DNA of 64,000 nt from assembly GCA_013396915.1 (NCBI GenBank), contig VWZL01000522.1, positions 210,446-274,445 on the forward strand, in the 5' to 3' direction. The notes below the pieces were generated by a model. The model was not told the DNA's origin and did no database searches. It saw only the letters and a program-made list of their open reading frames with translations. Both the position numbers and the translations under genes were made by a program. Of the stretch, positions 25,601 to 39,928 are shown piece by piece. Source of the DNA: Stercorarius parasiticus (lineage: Eukaryota; Chordata; Aves; Charadriiformes; Stercorariidae). Positions within the stretch are counted from its first letter, which is position 1, and each line of letters starts with the position of its first letter.

Positions 25601-26575
25601 TAACAAAGTTTGTCCTAGCTCCAAGAGTAAAAGTTTTTGGGAACATAAGCCATATTTCTTCTACTTAAAAATACATCTTCTTTTCTGTAATAGCAACAAA
25701 ATGGAGTTCTGTTTAACATTTACATTTGGTAAAATCAGTATTATAAAACATGAGCATTCCAGCCTTCACATATTTGTAAGGGACTTATCGTGCACCCATC
25801 TTTCAAAAAGGACTTTGAAATATCCCTTTCAAGACATTGCATCAAGAGAGCAGGGCCCTTCAATTATGTTACTATTATCCAAGAGATCTCGAGCGAAAAT
25901 GGAAGCTTTTTGGAAAGTATGTACTGGCACAGAAAATATTCTGCAGGCTCAGAAGTATTTTATATATCTGCTGTTTCTACTGTCCAGTCTGAAATACACA
26001 TTCAGAGTCCAGGCCTTATTCAGTTAATAACACATACCACTCTCGCTGTATCTGATTTATTGATGTGAGACCCGTGATGCTCCATAGAAAAGATTGTGAT
26101 GGGAGCTGTTCCAAAACAACTATCCTCTGAAAAAGCACAGCGTGGAAAGATACCTGCCCTCTGCCCCAAACGAACTGAACTGCACTTTCAGTCTGTCACA
26201 CCTTTAATATTAAATGATGAATATTTTATAGGGGGACTTAAGATGCAAACTGCTGAACTGAACCCTTTTCTTAATTTACTAACCCCGTAAGTGTGATTGG
26301 TACTAGGTTTTACACTTAATAGCAACTTTAGGACTATAAAACTATGTCCCTGAAGTAGGTCAGAAGAGTGTCTCCCTGCCACCACATTTGTCTCTGAGGG
26401 TGCATGTGGAATAATTACTAAAGTGGCTAAAAATACAAAAGTACAGCATTGTTCACACATTAAGGAAAAGTATAAAATCAAGAGGCTTCTGAGGTAGAAA
26501 ACAGCCGCAGCTGGCATGAAGAATACAACATCTGTGGTTCCCTGATAAGGATGCTTGTGAAGCTACATGAGGTAC

Positions 26576-26677
26576 NNNNNNNNNNNNNNNNNNNNNNNNN
26601 NNNNNNNNNNNNNNNNNNNNNNNNNNNNNNNNNNNNNNNNNNNNNNNNNNNNNNNNNNNNNNNNNNNNNNNNNNNNN
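26576..26677. other. Assembly gap (102 N)
   Basis: This is a run of 102 undetermined bases. Any feature spanning it, including a possible 5' exon, would be missed. Confidence 1.
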
Positions 26678-29609
26678 TAAGCTGCACTGTTTAAGTGGCT
26701 AGTCGTTTCGGTTTCTCACTGAATGCGACCAAAGACTCAAGAGTGGCCGTGCTAGTTCATGAGCACAACTAGACTGAAGGTGCAGTCCACTATTAGCGTA
26801 TCCAAATCGTAATAGTTTAATACATATTAAATACGATTGGGCTGATAGTGCTGAATTGGGCATCACTCAGAATTTAAACCTAGCCGCTCCTAGCCTCCCA
26901 CCTCAGTGAGGAGCGTTAGAACGCAAGGGGGTTTATCTTCTGCCAAAACTGCTTTGCCCCTTTCACGCAGCAGTGCAACACGACACTGAAAGGCTGCTAG
27001 CTGTAAGAAACCCCTGTTCTAAATCATAATCATCCAACTGTTATTCTTCCCCGCTTGCTGAAAGGCAAGTTTTATAACAGTGAGACACCAAAATTAAGCA
27101 AATTCCTATGCCCTTCTTCAAGGGCAATGCAGTCTCATCTGTGGGACGTTCTTACCAGCACAGAGCTGGAACAAGTTGGATGCTCCTCAGCAAGTTACTC
27201 TTTCACTTATGCACATGTAGAGTTGAGAATGGGGTCAGAGAAAGTTATGAAACCTGAAGTTAGTATTTCTAGTTTTGATAGATGAATAGCTTGCTATATA
27301 CAGGTTGCACTATGCACAACTACCTGATTTCAGTTGTACATAGTCTTTGGTCAAGGCATTAATATAATAGTCCTGTTTAAACTCAGCCTTGCATGTTTCA
27401 AGCAGCAAAGCCATACCTCAAACCGAAACACCATGTCTAACGCAGGTGCATTGCTGCCTTGTTAATCTCAACATCTCAACCTATTGCAAAAAAAAGAAAA
27501 AAGTACCTGCAGGGCTTGCCACCTCTTTCTGTTTGTGATGTTCATGGCATGGTCATCTTTAACATTCTACAAAAACTGGCATGTAGCATTACATTGAAAC
27601 ATGAGCAATGGAGTGAAATCTCCATTTGTTCCTTCTTTTAAAGGAGTTCATATCTGCCAGCATATGAAGCAATGCCTTCACAGCTCTTGTAATAGAACTT
27701 ACTGAAAAGCAACAGGCGACCTGAAGGCACTTCTGGGTAGTTTTTCCTTTTGCTTCTTCCCCCCGCCCCGATTGATTTTTTTCCATAGGAATTTCACGAA
27801 GCAACACCAGCAACGACTCACACAACACAGATCACGCAATCACATTTACTGTTCAGACTCCTCCTTTTTGTGGCAGAACATGCAATCCAATGTCTCCAAT
27901 TCCTGATGTTTTAACTAATGCATTATTGGAATAGAAGCTGTTACAAGCTGTCCTCATTTTGAAGGTCAGATATTTTTTCCATGAGGAAGTCTTTCCCCTC
28001 TAACAGCGCAATGTTGCAATCCGATACTACCTGAACATAAGCATCAAATAGTATCTTGAGAGCCCAGTATCATAGAGACGTTAATAAGCACGTGAGGCTT
28101 CTTGTCACTAAATAACAGTTTCCTTTCTGACCCCTCCCTCCACTCTTCCACCTTTAGGGCAACCAGTAGAAGTTAAGCACCAGCTGCAGGGGTAGCAGGC
28201 AGTCCTAATTTAAGCTCAACACCACATAAGAAACACCGATGCAAACAAGAGATCACTGTGGAGAAAGCCCTGGAAAACAAGTCACTAAGGCAGACTTTCA
28301 GAGCTGAAACTAAATAAGCAGATGTTTGTCCAGAGCCAAAGCACCTCCTTCCCCTCCAGTGAGAGTTCCTTCCGCTATAATGCACCTGGTCAAAGAGGAG
28401 GAACCCTCTAAACCCACATGTTCTCATTTCATGAAGTCTGGCTTCCCATAATCATCCTCAGGTGCACACTCCTCTCTGGGGCAAAGGTAAACAAAATGAA
28501 AGATAACTGGTAAATGGGGTGGTTTATTAACCCTTTCTTGCCAGCCACATGGTCCAGTTCTGGTTATATTCTTCTACCCACACAGATAGCTGAAGTAGTG
28601 TTACTGGGACAGTGTTTTGGTGTGACAGCTGATGAGGCTCCTTGGTGGTCAGAGGCATTGTTGATTGCTGTGCAGAAAGAACAGTGATTTACCTTTGACA
28701 AAGACCACTGGGGTGTGTTCAAAGGGTGACAGTTTCGATAAAGCCTTTTGAGGTTGTACTTTTCTGACATCAAGGATTCACGCTCCTGGCATATTAATAA
28801 AATTCTTATGATCCCAATGGGTTCTGATTCTTCTAAAGTGATTATAATCCTAATGATATTCCAGAAGTAGAAGAGAGAGAAATCTAAAGGAGATGATGAT
28901 TAGACAGTGGTATAAGATACTCAAATTAATTATGACAGGTATACGCATATGTAGATTATATAGCTTAGGGTATAAGAAGGGTCAGTGCAAAAAGCTATTT
29001 CCTGAGCTTACCTTGAAAGGTTATTTTTACATTTTATGTGATCTTTTTCTGACAGATAAAGAGGATGTATGCATGAAAAAAGTAACATCTCACTAGTGGT
29101 ATTCTGCTTTGTAAGAGCACTTTCTTGATTTTGATAATAAAGGATGTTAACCCTTATTTCTTATTTTCTGTTCAAATTACTTTCTATAATAACTCAGTAT
29201 GCCGAAGTGAGAATAATGACAGCAGCAAGGACCAATTAATCAAACCGTATTTCATTTCAAGTCCTATCCGACAATAAATGCAAACCTTCTACTTCCCCCT
29301 TCCAGAAAAGGGTGACTGTTCTCTGTTTAAGGTCCGTCTTTTTTATCACTTTTCCTCAATTTATTATCTTTCTGCTATCTAGTCTGAGTCTTTACTCATA
29401 AATTTTATGTCAAGGTCCACAGTTACCAAAACCTACACCAAACTGTACCATTTATTTATCAGCTTTATGAAGACCTCTTATCTTTGTAAAGCCTTTCTGC
29501 CAGGCCACTAAGGGGCCTGCGTTCTTGCTTGTAACAGAGCTGCCTCTCCCTGCAGCAGTCAGCTCAGCAACGGTCCCACGCAGCTTCCCCTCAACCTCAC
29601 CATCCTGGA

Positions 29610-29790
29610 ATAAAACAGGGGAGAGGGCTACTGAAGGAAGAAGTGGGGGGAAAGAGAGGGAACAACATGGGGGAAATAAGAAAACCCAAACTGATCAAAG
29701 GGAAAAACAGAGGGAGAGGGAATGAAGGAGGCAGATAGGAGGACAAAAAAAGACTAAAGAGTAGGAAAGGGGGAAACTAAAGGGCAAAAA
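29610..29790. repeat. Purine-rich (GA/A) tract
   Basis: On the plus strand this stretch is overwhelmingly G and A, with runs such as GAAGGAAGAAG, GGGGGGAAAGAGAGGG and AGGAGGACAAAAAAAG. There is no regular unit. Such polypurine DNA is a low-complexity repeat and can adopt unusual structure. Confidence 0.7.
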
Positions 29791-32700
29791 CCAAACAACA
29801 CCTACTCTTAAGGCTAGAGGCTTTCGCAGTTTAGCCTGACTGCTGCAGTTGGACCTATTCTTCACATGTACATTGAAGCTCTCAGATCACAGATGAAGTT
29901 TGGACTTTCTCAGTGCTCTGCAGAAGGGTTTATTTAATGTTATTGACATAGGAGGTAACTATTTATTTTATAGACTATAGAGTACCTGGACAGGAAAAAA
30001 CAGACAAACTAAACCCCCCCCTAGATTTCAAAGTAATAAATCAACTCAAGGCTGCATTCACTGAAGAGATTTCCACAGACTTCAGCAGAACTTGGAAAAG
30101 AGCTCAGTTTCCAACTGAAAAAAATTTGTAGCCACCTGCTTAAATTCACCTGCTTTTGCTAAATCAAGACTGTCCTAATTGCCATGGAGCTGGTTTGAAT
30201 AACTTTGCCTCTCCTGAAGTAGCTATGGTCTGACTCCTGCTTGTTGTGGACAGCTGGATCAGGAAATGCAGCCCAGAACCTTGTGCTGGATTAAAGAGAA
30301 GAGCGTTGGTCCTGGAGAAACCACCTTTGACATGTTAGAAGGGCTTCAGCACAAACAAAACCGTTATATTGGGACTGAGTGGATTTTCAGTGTGGGATGC
30401 TATACCTCTTCCACTAGAGAGGTAACCAGAGCCGTTGGCTTCAGCTTTAGTAATCAGCATGAGATGGAGATACCATACCATAGCACGAGAGCAGGAGCAG
30501 GTCTTTCTTTGTTTTCCAAATATGTGTAGGAGAGGGTCATTTTTTTGCTCTGGCAATGAGCACACAGTCCCCTGGGTCCTGTTCTAGTCATTCATGTGTC
30601 TAAATATTAATTTTCCCAGGCAGAATCTGTTCCTTCTCACACAAATACAGTTGCCCTTGATAATTCCTTGCAACAGAAATTTCTTTACAATGAAATAAAT
30701 GTAGCCTGCTTGGTTTATTTCAGGACTTTTTTTTCTGCTTCATAGGCCAGTTTCCCCATACATGACTAATCCCCTGACACGCTCGGCTGACTGCTCTCCC
30801 TGCTCTGCATCAGGAGCTGTGCTCTCTCCCACAGCACTACCCTTCCACTCTGCTTCTGGAAGACACCCCCAGCATCATCCCATTGTCCCCGCAGCTTTTC
30901 TGGCTCTGCCTCTGCCTCCTGGCCTTTCCCCTTGCTGCCAGTGCTTGATGTCCCATCCCAACAAGGTCTGCATTTTCCAAATTAGCACTTAGAAGCACAG
31001 AATGATGTGGAAAGAAGAGGTATGCAAAATCTATGGATTTCAGCCCACTCCTTAGACCTAGCTTTCGCTGAAGAGGACTAATTGCCAGCAGGACATTGAC
31101 TTCAGTAAGAATTTCTCATCTTTACGACCCCATAAAATTTGCCTTCCAGTGTTTGTGTACCTCTGACCTCTCAGGTAGTTTTAAGAGTTTTTCCTCCATC
31201 AGATTGCTAAAGTAGCACTTCTCTTATCAGCATGCCATGCCACTCATACTACATGCAAAATCAAGGTCAAATTGTGACTCCGTCTTATGACCCTACATAC
31301 CTACCTTTCCATAGACCTTTTCAACCCAATAAGGAGTGAAGACCAGCATCAAGTTGGGTGGTAGATAGCGTACCTTCAAAGGGTTGGATGGGCCATGCAG
31401 AGGTGAAATATCTTGCCCAGTGACCCCAGTGACGTAGATCCCAGGTCACTAGACTCCCAGCTCCTTTCTCTGATCTCAGCCTCCATCAGAAAACTCAATT
31501 CCTCTTGAAACCATCAGTTCATATACTGCTGACCCTATCAAGCCATGGTGTTAAGTAGCTCCCCTAAGAGGTGAATCAGTGGCTGTTCAGATTGCCCAGA
31601 CAGAGATCCTGCTGCCTGTGACCCGCTCTTCCTTAACTGAGAATCCAAAGTCAACACAGTAGATCAAGACCTGGCAAACCCTACAAAAGAGAAGCACTTG
31701 CTCTTCAAACATGAGCCTGAAGGCTTGTGAAACAAAGGTACACTTTAATAAAGTATGATTAAAGAGCTGGAAAGGTACGTAATAAAGGCAAAGAAACAAC
31801 TCCCCTATTTCACACCCCAATCCAACCAAAATATGGAGATAAGATAAAATCATGATGTTTACTCACTACTTTAAAAGCTCTGTTCTCCCTGGGTGCAGTT
31901 CACCTTCAGCTGGTGACACCAAAAGAAGGTGCTTCTGCCTTGCTCTCTTGACCCTTGTTCTTCAAGTGTTCCCAGAAGCCTTTCAAAAGCAAGATTGGTC
32001 ACACAGAGCTGAGTGGTAGCAAGACTTTATATACGGGAGTGGTCAGAAAGGGAGGGTGATGTAATGAAGTCGTATCTTTGAGCAGTAAAGGCATGCCACC
32101 CTTCCCCCTCCCTGTCCCTAAAGAATTGCTGGCTCACAGGGCAAGCTGAGAACAGAGTGGTCAGACACTTTCCGTGCCGTACTTTCTCACGGTAAAGGGA
32201 ACAGCATAGAGGGTGGAGAGCAAGGAAAGATCAGAATTGAATGGAGCCAATACTTTGATGTTGGGTAGTCCCAGGAGTGAATCCGTACTGGCAAAGTTGT
32301 TTCTTTCCTTTTCTTCATGCACTGAACAATACTCTGCCAGTTGCTGGTTTTGCCCATGGCACAAGCCCTGACAGCAAGGACAGCCTCTGCATTAGAGCGC
32401 TGTTGCCCCCATACCCACCCTGTTTGGGAAAATGCCATTCCTGCTCTCTTCGAAGTTAGCTGGTGCTGGAGTACTGCCCAGCTCCATGGCCACCGGGGCT
32501 GGGAGCTCTGTGGAGGAGAAGGAACATGCATCCCGTAAAAGGTGGTGTCCTGGACACTGACCTGGGAAGCTCTTGAGAGGCACATCCTGCCCTTCTCCAT
32601 TAGAGGAAGTCTTGTAGCCTGTGAATCGAGAGGAAATCTCTCAAGGATGTACCATTGCTCTCCAAAGGGAAAATAATTCATTTCCAGCTTCCTTCATGAC

Positions 32701-33837
32701 AGTTTTGTTGATCTTTCACTGAAGGGCTTGTTTGACCATAAAAAGCCGTGTCATGCATTAGGATAAGGTTTGACTGATTCAGAGCTTATCAATTACTGGT
32801 CAAGTATCTCTGGAATAGCCGTATAAAGGAGATGCCGAGTCTAACAGAAGATGGGCATGTCTTCTCAGCTGAGGCAAGTGGAAAAGGCAGAAGCCAGCAC
32901 AGGCTTTCATAAAATGGAATTCATAGAGTTACTGTCACCTACCAGCAACGGCACCAAGATCTGCAAGATCATGCAACAGCAGCCAGGTTAATGCCACCAG
33001 CTCATAGAATCAAAATCCCGCACAGAGAGGAACCTCCATGGCTAGTTCTTAGGCTTGGGTGGGGAAGAGAGATGTGGGAATGACTCTTGCAAGCAGAGGT
33101 GCTTGTGCAATGCATAGTGAACTGGACTGGAGAATGATCTTACTTTTTCGCCTTCCCAGGTTGTTTTTCAACCAGATAACTCGCCTGTCCTCTTCATGTA
33201 ACACTGTGCCAGCCTAAGTAAGGGAGCTATTTAAAACACTGTCAGAAGTGTTCCTGTACACCAAATCGTGGTCCGAATCTCATTTTACCCTAAGGGATGG
33301 GCCTGCTTTGATAGTGTCAAGGGACTCAAAAGCAGATGCGTATCTGAGTTAGATCCCCTTCTAACTGCTAGGAAGGCTGCATAAGAAATTCTTTTCAGGT
33401 CTAGGACAAACTAGCTTTCTCTCACATGTGTAAAATTTGCTCACTATATTTGCACTCCCCTGCAAATTACACTAACACGATCTCAGTAAACTACTTCCTC
33501 TTGTTCTGTTGCTTTGGAGTGGGCCTGGCTTTGGACCTGTCGGGATCAAACCAGAAACAATTAATATTGAATTGTTCTGATATCCTTATCCAAAGGAGAA
33601 ATCTTAACCCCTGGCAGGCATTTTTCAGTACGACCAGAACTGCAGCAGACCCCATCCACCCCAAGGAAAGCTCCTTTATTTGCTCAAGGTGCAGCATGTC
33701 TTTTACAGGACAGTTTGGAGACAGCCTAAACACACCAGGTGGGTGACAGAGCGAGCTCTAATCAAATTGTAAGCACAAAGAGGAAGAACAGAGTCATAAT
33801 AGGTCCCTTCCCCTATTTCTCCACTGATACTCATGGT

Positions 33838-33851
33838 GAGAGAGAGAGAGA
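33838..33851. repeat. Dinucleotide microsatellite (GA)7
   Basis: Seven perfect GA units, a short simple repeat. Confidence 0.9.
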
Positions 33852-36383
33852 CCCAGGGGAGACTGCGTAAAGCTGCCTACCAAAGAACAACCTCCAGTAC
33901 TCACACCTACAAACTCTGTCCAGGTTGCCAAATTCTTATCATCATCACCACAAAATTTGTTACTACTTAACAGCATTTTTAAGCTACTATCAGGGTCAGG
34001 GAGTCTTACAGACCAACATGAGAAAAGCATTCATATCCCCACTTTAGAGACAGGGCAACACAGACAATCTGGCCCAGGGCTCCAGAGCAGGTCAGTGCCC
34101 AGGCTGGAATAAGGAACCTTCCCCTCAGATTCTTTTAAGCATGTTGCTAGACATCACCTCTCCTCCCTGTCATGTGTCTGATATATACAGTAAATCCAGA
34201 CACCGTTGGAAGTGACAAGTGCAGAGGCTGACAACGATTTAACTGCACAGTGCCTGGAGCTGCACCGGCTGTTGTTTTCACTGTTTCTCATGGCTTTGGT
34301 TCCCCCCCCCACCCCGTAAACAGAAAATGAATAAAACATGAAGGTAGCACTGTCTCCTTGTGAAAAATGACAGCAGATTAGATTGCAGGAGAGGAGCTGG
34401 GGAGAAGTTCAAAGTGTTTGCTACTTAATGGAAAACTTGGGGATTATTATATAAAGTTGTTGGGTGACTAATTGCTGTTAAAGTCTAACCAAAGCAAGAG
34501 GGCCCTAAAACCAGAGGAACAAGGACTTTTTGCAGGAAGAGCCAAGGTCCACTCTACAGACCTCCACAAATCTTTTTTTCATTCTGCCTAAGAATCAGTG
34601 GGACTTGGAAACGTGAGGCTCAGAAGTTATTCCTGGACATGAACGAACACTCACCCGAGGCTCAGCCCCACAGAGATCTGTGTGTGCAGCCCACCCAAAC
34701 TTTGCCACGAGAGAGCTGTGCTTCTCAGGAAGCCTCACAACTTCTTGTCCCTTTCTCAGCAGTTTCTGCTGCAGGATCAGCTCTACTGCTCTCAGAGCAA
34801 CAAATGAAACTCTCAGCATAAAATTCAGCACATCCTGGTAAGCCAGAATCAGTCCTGAGTTACCTTACTATGGCAAGTTTTCAACCAGACCATTTAGCAG
34901 CTCCTGCCTCATAGCAGGGTCAGGGCTGCAACCTCTCAGAGAGGGACAGGGCAAAGCAGCAGAGGCAAGGAGCAGTGCAGCCATCCCCACATCTGCTATC
35001 CCTACTTGTCAACCCGCATCCCCAGGCCTCTTGGTGCCTGCCTCCACCACTGCACACTGTGGGGCCACTCAGCTGACGTGGTGGTGGAAATCAACCCATT
35101 TCTGAGGGTGCTGCAGGAGCAGAGAGCCACTGATGGCTGTTCAGGTGCTGCATGGGAAGAATTTTCACTGGATCACTGAGAAGGCTTTAGATATAGTGCA
35201 AATTTGCCCTGAGTGTGCAGGGGCTACATACTTTCGAATTACACCTCCACCAGGCTCCAGAGGGAAAACCCACCTCTGGGGTGAACACACCTATCTTGGA
35301 AATTGTGAATGGGCTGGCTGGGCTGGAGGCAGAGGCTGTACCAGCATGGCTCCTGGGAAGACCCACTTGCCATAAGCCTGGGAGGAGCACACATGCCACA
35401 GAGGCTGGATACACAGCACCGCACAGCGACCGAGCCTGCACAGGAGCTCGGCCCTCTCAGCTTGGCCCCTCCATCCCACACGGGTGGGCTGCTCTGCGTT
35501 TGGTCCGCAGTCTCTCCGTGTTGGGATGGGGCAGGTGCTGGATATTTTCCCATCAGCTGAGCCCACACCTGCTGCCATTTCCACTGCCAGTGGGAATCAC
35601 AGGTCCCTTTACCACATTTCAACCCAGTCTCTGGAGAAGGCTTTGTTTGTTTTTGCAATGTGCCAGGGCTGCAATGAGCTGGCAGAGCAGGCAGCAGGCC
35701 AGTCACACCTGCATTGCACAGCACAAAGGGATATGAGTGAGCAACCTGCTTTTAACACCCACCCCCCCCCATCCACCTGGGACCCCTGATGACTGCTCCC
35801 AGGCAGGGAGAAATGGCAATGGATGGAAAGGCACAGGAATTTCTCTGGCTCTGCAGTCTCAAAGATCAGGGGGTCTCCCACAAATCGGGACAAAGAGCAC
35901 CACATAGGCAACCCCTAAATTGTGATAGCTGCAGCAGACAGTGTCATCTGGCACAGATGGATATTTGCAGGGGTGCAAGTGGCCTCCCCTGGCAAAGTCC
36001 CTCACGGTCCCCTGCAGATGGAGGCAAAGGGGCTTCCCGCAGGCTGGAGCAATATCCCCACCCTTACTCCTCCCCTAGATGTCAGGTGTATGTCCCCATC
36101 TCTGGCCCTCTGATGCCTGAGGAGATGGTATAACCATAACCATTTTTTGATACCAGTTGTGCCTCTGTTTCCCCTCTTGTCCCCTGCACAGTTGCCTTGC
36201 AGCACTGGGGAAGAGGGATGATTTGCAGGTGAGGTCAGCCCTGGTGTGTAATGGGTGTCTGGGGGAAACAGACCTTGGAGACGCGAGGGGCTGCTCACCC
36301 ATGAGTGCTGCTATGGCCATAAATCAACTTTGAACTCCAGCAGGGCAAGGCTGTGCAGAGACAAGAGACTAGATAAAAGAGAC

Positions 36384-36396
36384 TTTTTTTTTTTTT
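36384..36396. repeat. Homopolymer T13
   Basis: A run of thirteen T in otherwise mixed sequence. Confidence 0.85.
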
Positions 36397-39300
36397 GAAG
36401 AGAGCAGGAAGGAACGGAGGAGAGAGGCAGAGTCCAGGGCTCAGTCCGGCTGTTCAGATCTGAGGCTACCAGAAACGCTGTCTGCCCTTGAAAGGGCTTC
36501 CTGCCTCCCCCCATACAACCCCGGCTGCCTCGCTGGCCTCCGCCACAGAGACCCCACCAGCCTCAAGCTAATTTGGGCTTGTGAGGGAGAGCACAGAAAC
36601 ACAATGGCAACAGGAATGAAAAGCAGTGGGGGGAATGACACCCAGGAGACTCATCCTTATCAAGGAACAACATCATATCAAAGGAGAGCTGCGGAGACTG
36701 GGAAGAGCCTTTTGTAAAACCCACAATTGAGCCAAATCCTCCAGTTTTCACATGTTGGTCCCCTAGGAATCCCATCATGAAGACTGCCTTAAAGGGGGAC
36801 CCCTGTGCCAGGTCAGGCCATGTGCCAGACATGCTGCACACACAGTACTAACGCACCCACTGCACAGTCGCTGTTTGCCCTCTGTGCATGCTTTTTAATT
36901 ACAGTTTTTGTTTGCAAAGCATCTCTTACAGAAAAGACAAATTGCGTTACTCTCAGTTTATTAAAATCACGCTCAGAGTTTCTCAACTGCTAATTACACC
37001 CAGGCAGCAATGTCACTGTAATTAAAGCTGGGACGCATGTCTGGGGAGCCGGGAGCCCAGCTGTCACACAACCCCCTCCCTGCACCGCTCTAACCAGACG
37101 GGCTGGCCAGAGCCAGGCTCAGCCACCACCACGAGCTCAGTCCTGCCCAGGTCTTGACCCCTGTGGTACCCAAGCACTGCCGTGCCACAGTGGAAGATGA
37201 TGCATGTAAGGCCAAGCCCCTCCTCAGCATAGGGAAGGAGTCCCCTGGACCAAACCTCCCCAGGTTACAGCTGGGCACCCACACTGACTTTGCTGCATGG
37301 GCAGGGGCTGGGTGAAGGGAAACAAGTGGCCTTGGGGTTATGGCGCTGAGGCTTGGGGAGTGAAAGGGGGTTTACTCCTGTTTCTGATGCTAAATGATTG
37401 CAATAAGTGACATTACGTGTCTGAGCCTCCACTTCCTTGCATGTAAAACAGAGATTTGGGGCTTCCCTGTTAATTAAGGGGCTCTGGGGACAAACTGCAG
37501 AAAGGAGTCTTGCTGGCACCCAGCTCACACAAACACTTTAAAGCCTGTGTAGACTGTGGCACACCAACAGACTTGGGAGCAAACTACACAGGGGAAGGTG
37601 TGAAGCCCTAGAGACTATGAGTCCCCAAAGAACTGAGAGACAGCAATAAAGGAGCTTACAGACCTGTGAGAAGCTGGGAGCTCGCTGGAGAACAAACCCT
37701 GCCTCTGCACTGCTCGGTCTTGGAAGAGCAACTGCAGGTGTGCAAACAGCCACGCCAGCAGCACAGCAAAACACCTGCCCTGAGCTCAGGCACCTCTGAA
37801 ATAGAGCTCTCCAGAGCACAGCTGAGACCAATTAAGCTTTGGGCAATGGGGGCTTGACACCAGCACTGGCCTCCCACTGCTGAGGGGGTGCTTTGGAGAA
37901 TATCTCCTCCAGGAAGATGGAATGCTAATTAGGGAAAGCAGATAAACACTGCATCTGTTCCAAGATGAGCTTCCTTCCCACTGAAATCCTCACAGTTTCA
38001 GTGCTCAGCAGGATGCAAACGCATCCTCAAATGGCTTCCTGGAGCCCTGGTTTCAAAGATCAGTCCCTTCAAAAGCAATAAAGTGCCAAGATCAATAGCA
38101 GCCCCAGGAAAGCTCTGAGCATGCCAGCTCCAAAACCACTGAGCTATCGCTACAGCCAGTTACCTATCAGATGCTAAGGGGCAATTCTACTTTTTCACAT
38201 TTGAAAAGGCTACTGAGACTTCCTAAGCAATCAGGCTTCTTTAAGTACCAAGGAAAAAATGAGCAGGAAAATTTACATTTCAAAAACAGCATGATGTGCT
38301 TGTGCAATATATCCCAGAGAGGCAAACCTGCAGAGCTTCACGAGGAGCAAACAAGCAGATACAGTTCACAAGCAAAGAGGAGCAGAGCTCACAGACTCCT
38401 GGATGTGATCCTGAGAACAAGAATACGTTCATCTGCTCCTTGAATGATTTTACTACTAACTCCCTGATGTCGCTAATAAGAAGTTCTGTGAAGCAGACAT
38501 CAGATAGTCATTTTAAATTCAGTATAAGTTACAAGTAAAGAACAAATGACCAAAACTTCACGCGGAAAAAGCTGAGTGGGATACCCTATGGATGCCAGAG
38601 GCACCATGTTCAATGTATTTACTTGTGTCCCAGTGATGAAACAACAGAAGTTAATGTATGGAGCTAGCAAAGGAAATTTTGCATCAGGAAAATTTCAAAG
38701 ACCTTGTGGAAAAACTTGAAAACATCTGTGAAAAGGGTAAGAGTAAGAGTAGATGAAATTCAATATAGAGACATATGTAGTGCCTGGCTGTGATAAACCA
38801 ATATGAAGAATAGATATATACTGATGGGTTTGAGTTAGCAGCTCTTTTCACCACCATTAAATCTCTCATACAGATTTGTGAAAAAAATGCAGCAAGGAGG
38901 AAGCAAGAATTTGTTAGGTCCTAATTCATCCCCTCTTATTTAGAGCTTATAAATGAAACTGGGTCTGTAAAGAGGAAAAGTATTCCTTTGAAAAGGGTAA
39001 AGAGGACAGAGGCAGAGTTAAGAATCAAAGCTGGCAAACCAAGCTACAGCTATAGAAGTTTTCTGGAAAAATAATAACTTAGTACAAGGAACTTACCTAA
39101 GAAACGGCGTAACACAAAGATTATGCCTAACAACCCATAGCATATTGAAAAACAGAGTGTTTTACAGCCTAGGGTGTTCACTTAAGTAAAGCTAACTGTA
39201 GCTTGCCTTGGAATAGCATTGAAATCTATCCAAATAGGAGAATTCCAGTTCTGACAGAGGTCGGTATTTTCATCCCTTAAAACACGTGTGCAGCGTCAGA

Positions 39301-39868
39301 GCATGCCACAGGAACACAATGCCTGAAAAGCAAAGGCAGGGTTCCTGAGAGCTTCAAGCCTTCCTCTCCCTACCTGGAGCCTCTGGCAGCGAAATATTGC
39401 CCAGCCTCATCTCACCTCCAGCCTCTGAACAGAGTCACTCTCCCCGCTCCATTCGCCCCACAGACACACCTGCGTGCTTCGATCCTACCTGGAGCTAAGT
39501 GGGATTTTCCATGCAGGCGGTGCGGCATCTCAGGGGTCCTCCCAGCACATCCCTGCCTGGCCCAGGGCTTGGCGCCTGGCCCAGGGAGGGGAGAGCCTCT
39601 TCTCCAGAGCAGCCGGGCTGTTCCCCTGTGGGTGAGAGGCTGGGTCAGTCCCAGTTCTTGTACTGGGCACTAGATGGCACAGATGGGAGGGAATTCAAAG
39701 GTAGCCAGCCTGCAATCTGTGGCATTTCGGACAAGGGGGTCTGCCAGTTGTCCAAAGGAGGCAGCTGCCATGGGGGATGCGCTGCCAGCAGCAGCATCCC
39801 ACGGGTGTATCCCCTCCACGGGCTGCCCCCCTTGGCACTGCCCTGCTGCATCCCCTCAGCATCCCATC

Positions 39869-39928
39869 CTGTCCTGTCCAGCCAAAGCTGTCCTGTCCAG
39901 CTAAAGGGTTGCCTGTGCTGCGCTAAAG
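39869..39928. repeat. Short tandem repeat, 19-bp unit
   Basis: Two adjacent 19-bp copies of CTGTCCTGTCCAGCYAAAG differ at one base. A decayed third copy ending GCTAAAG follows. The flanking DNA is GC-rich. Confidence 0.8.

Noticed and set aside
32187..32681. A 164-codon minus-strand open frame.
   Set aside because: No family match; two other frames are open over the same bases and no splice-linked coding surrounds it.
33001..33060. TCATAGAATC followed by GGAACCTCC and CTAGTTC, like a reversed CR1 tail.
   Set aside because: The match is too short and broken to separate from chance, unlike the clear tails at 6.6 and 61.7 kb.
35215..35736. A 173-codon plus-strand open frame in GC-rich DNA, with several overlapping frames on both strands.
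   Set aside because: All six frames are unusually open here because stop codons are rare in GC-rich sequence; the product is low-complexity and unrecognised.
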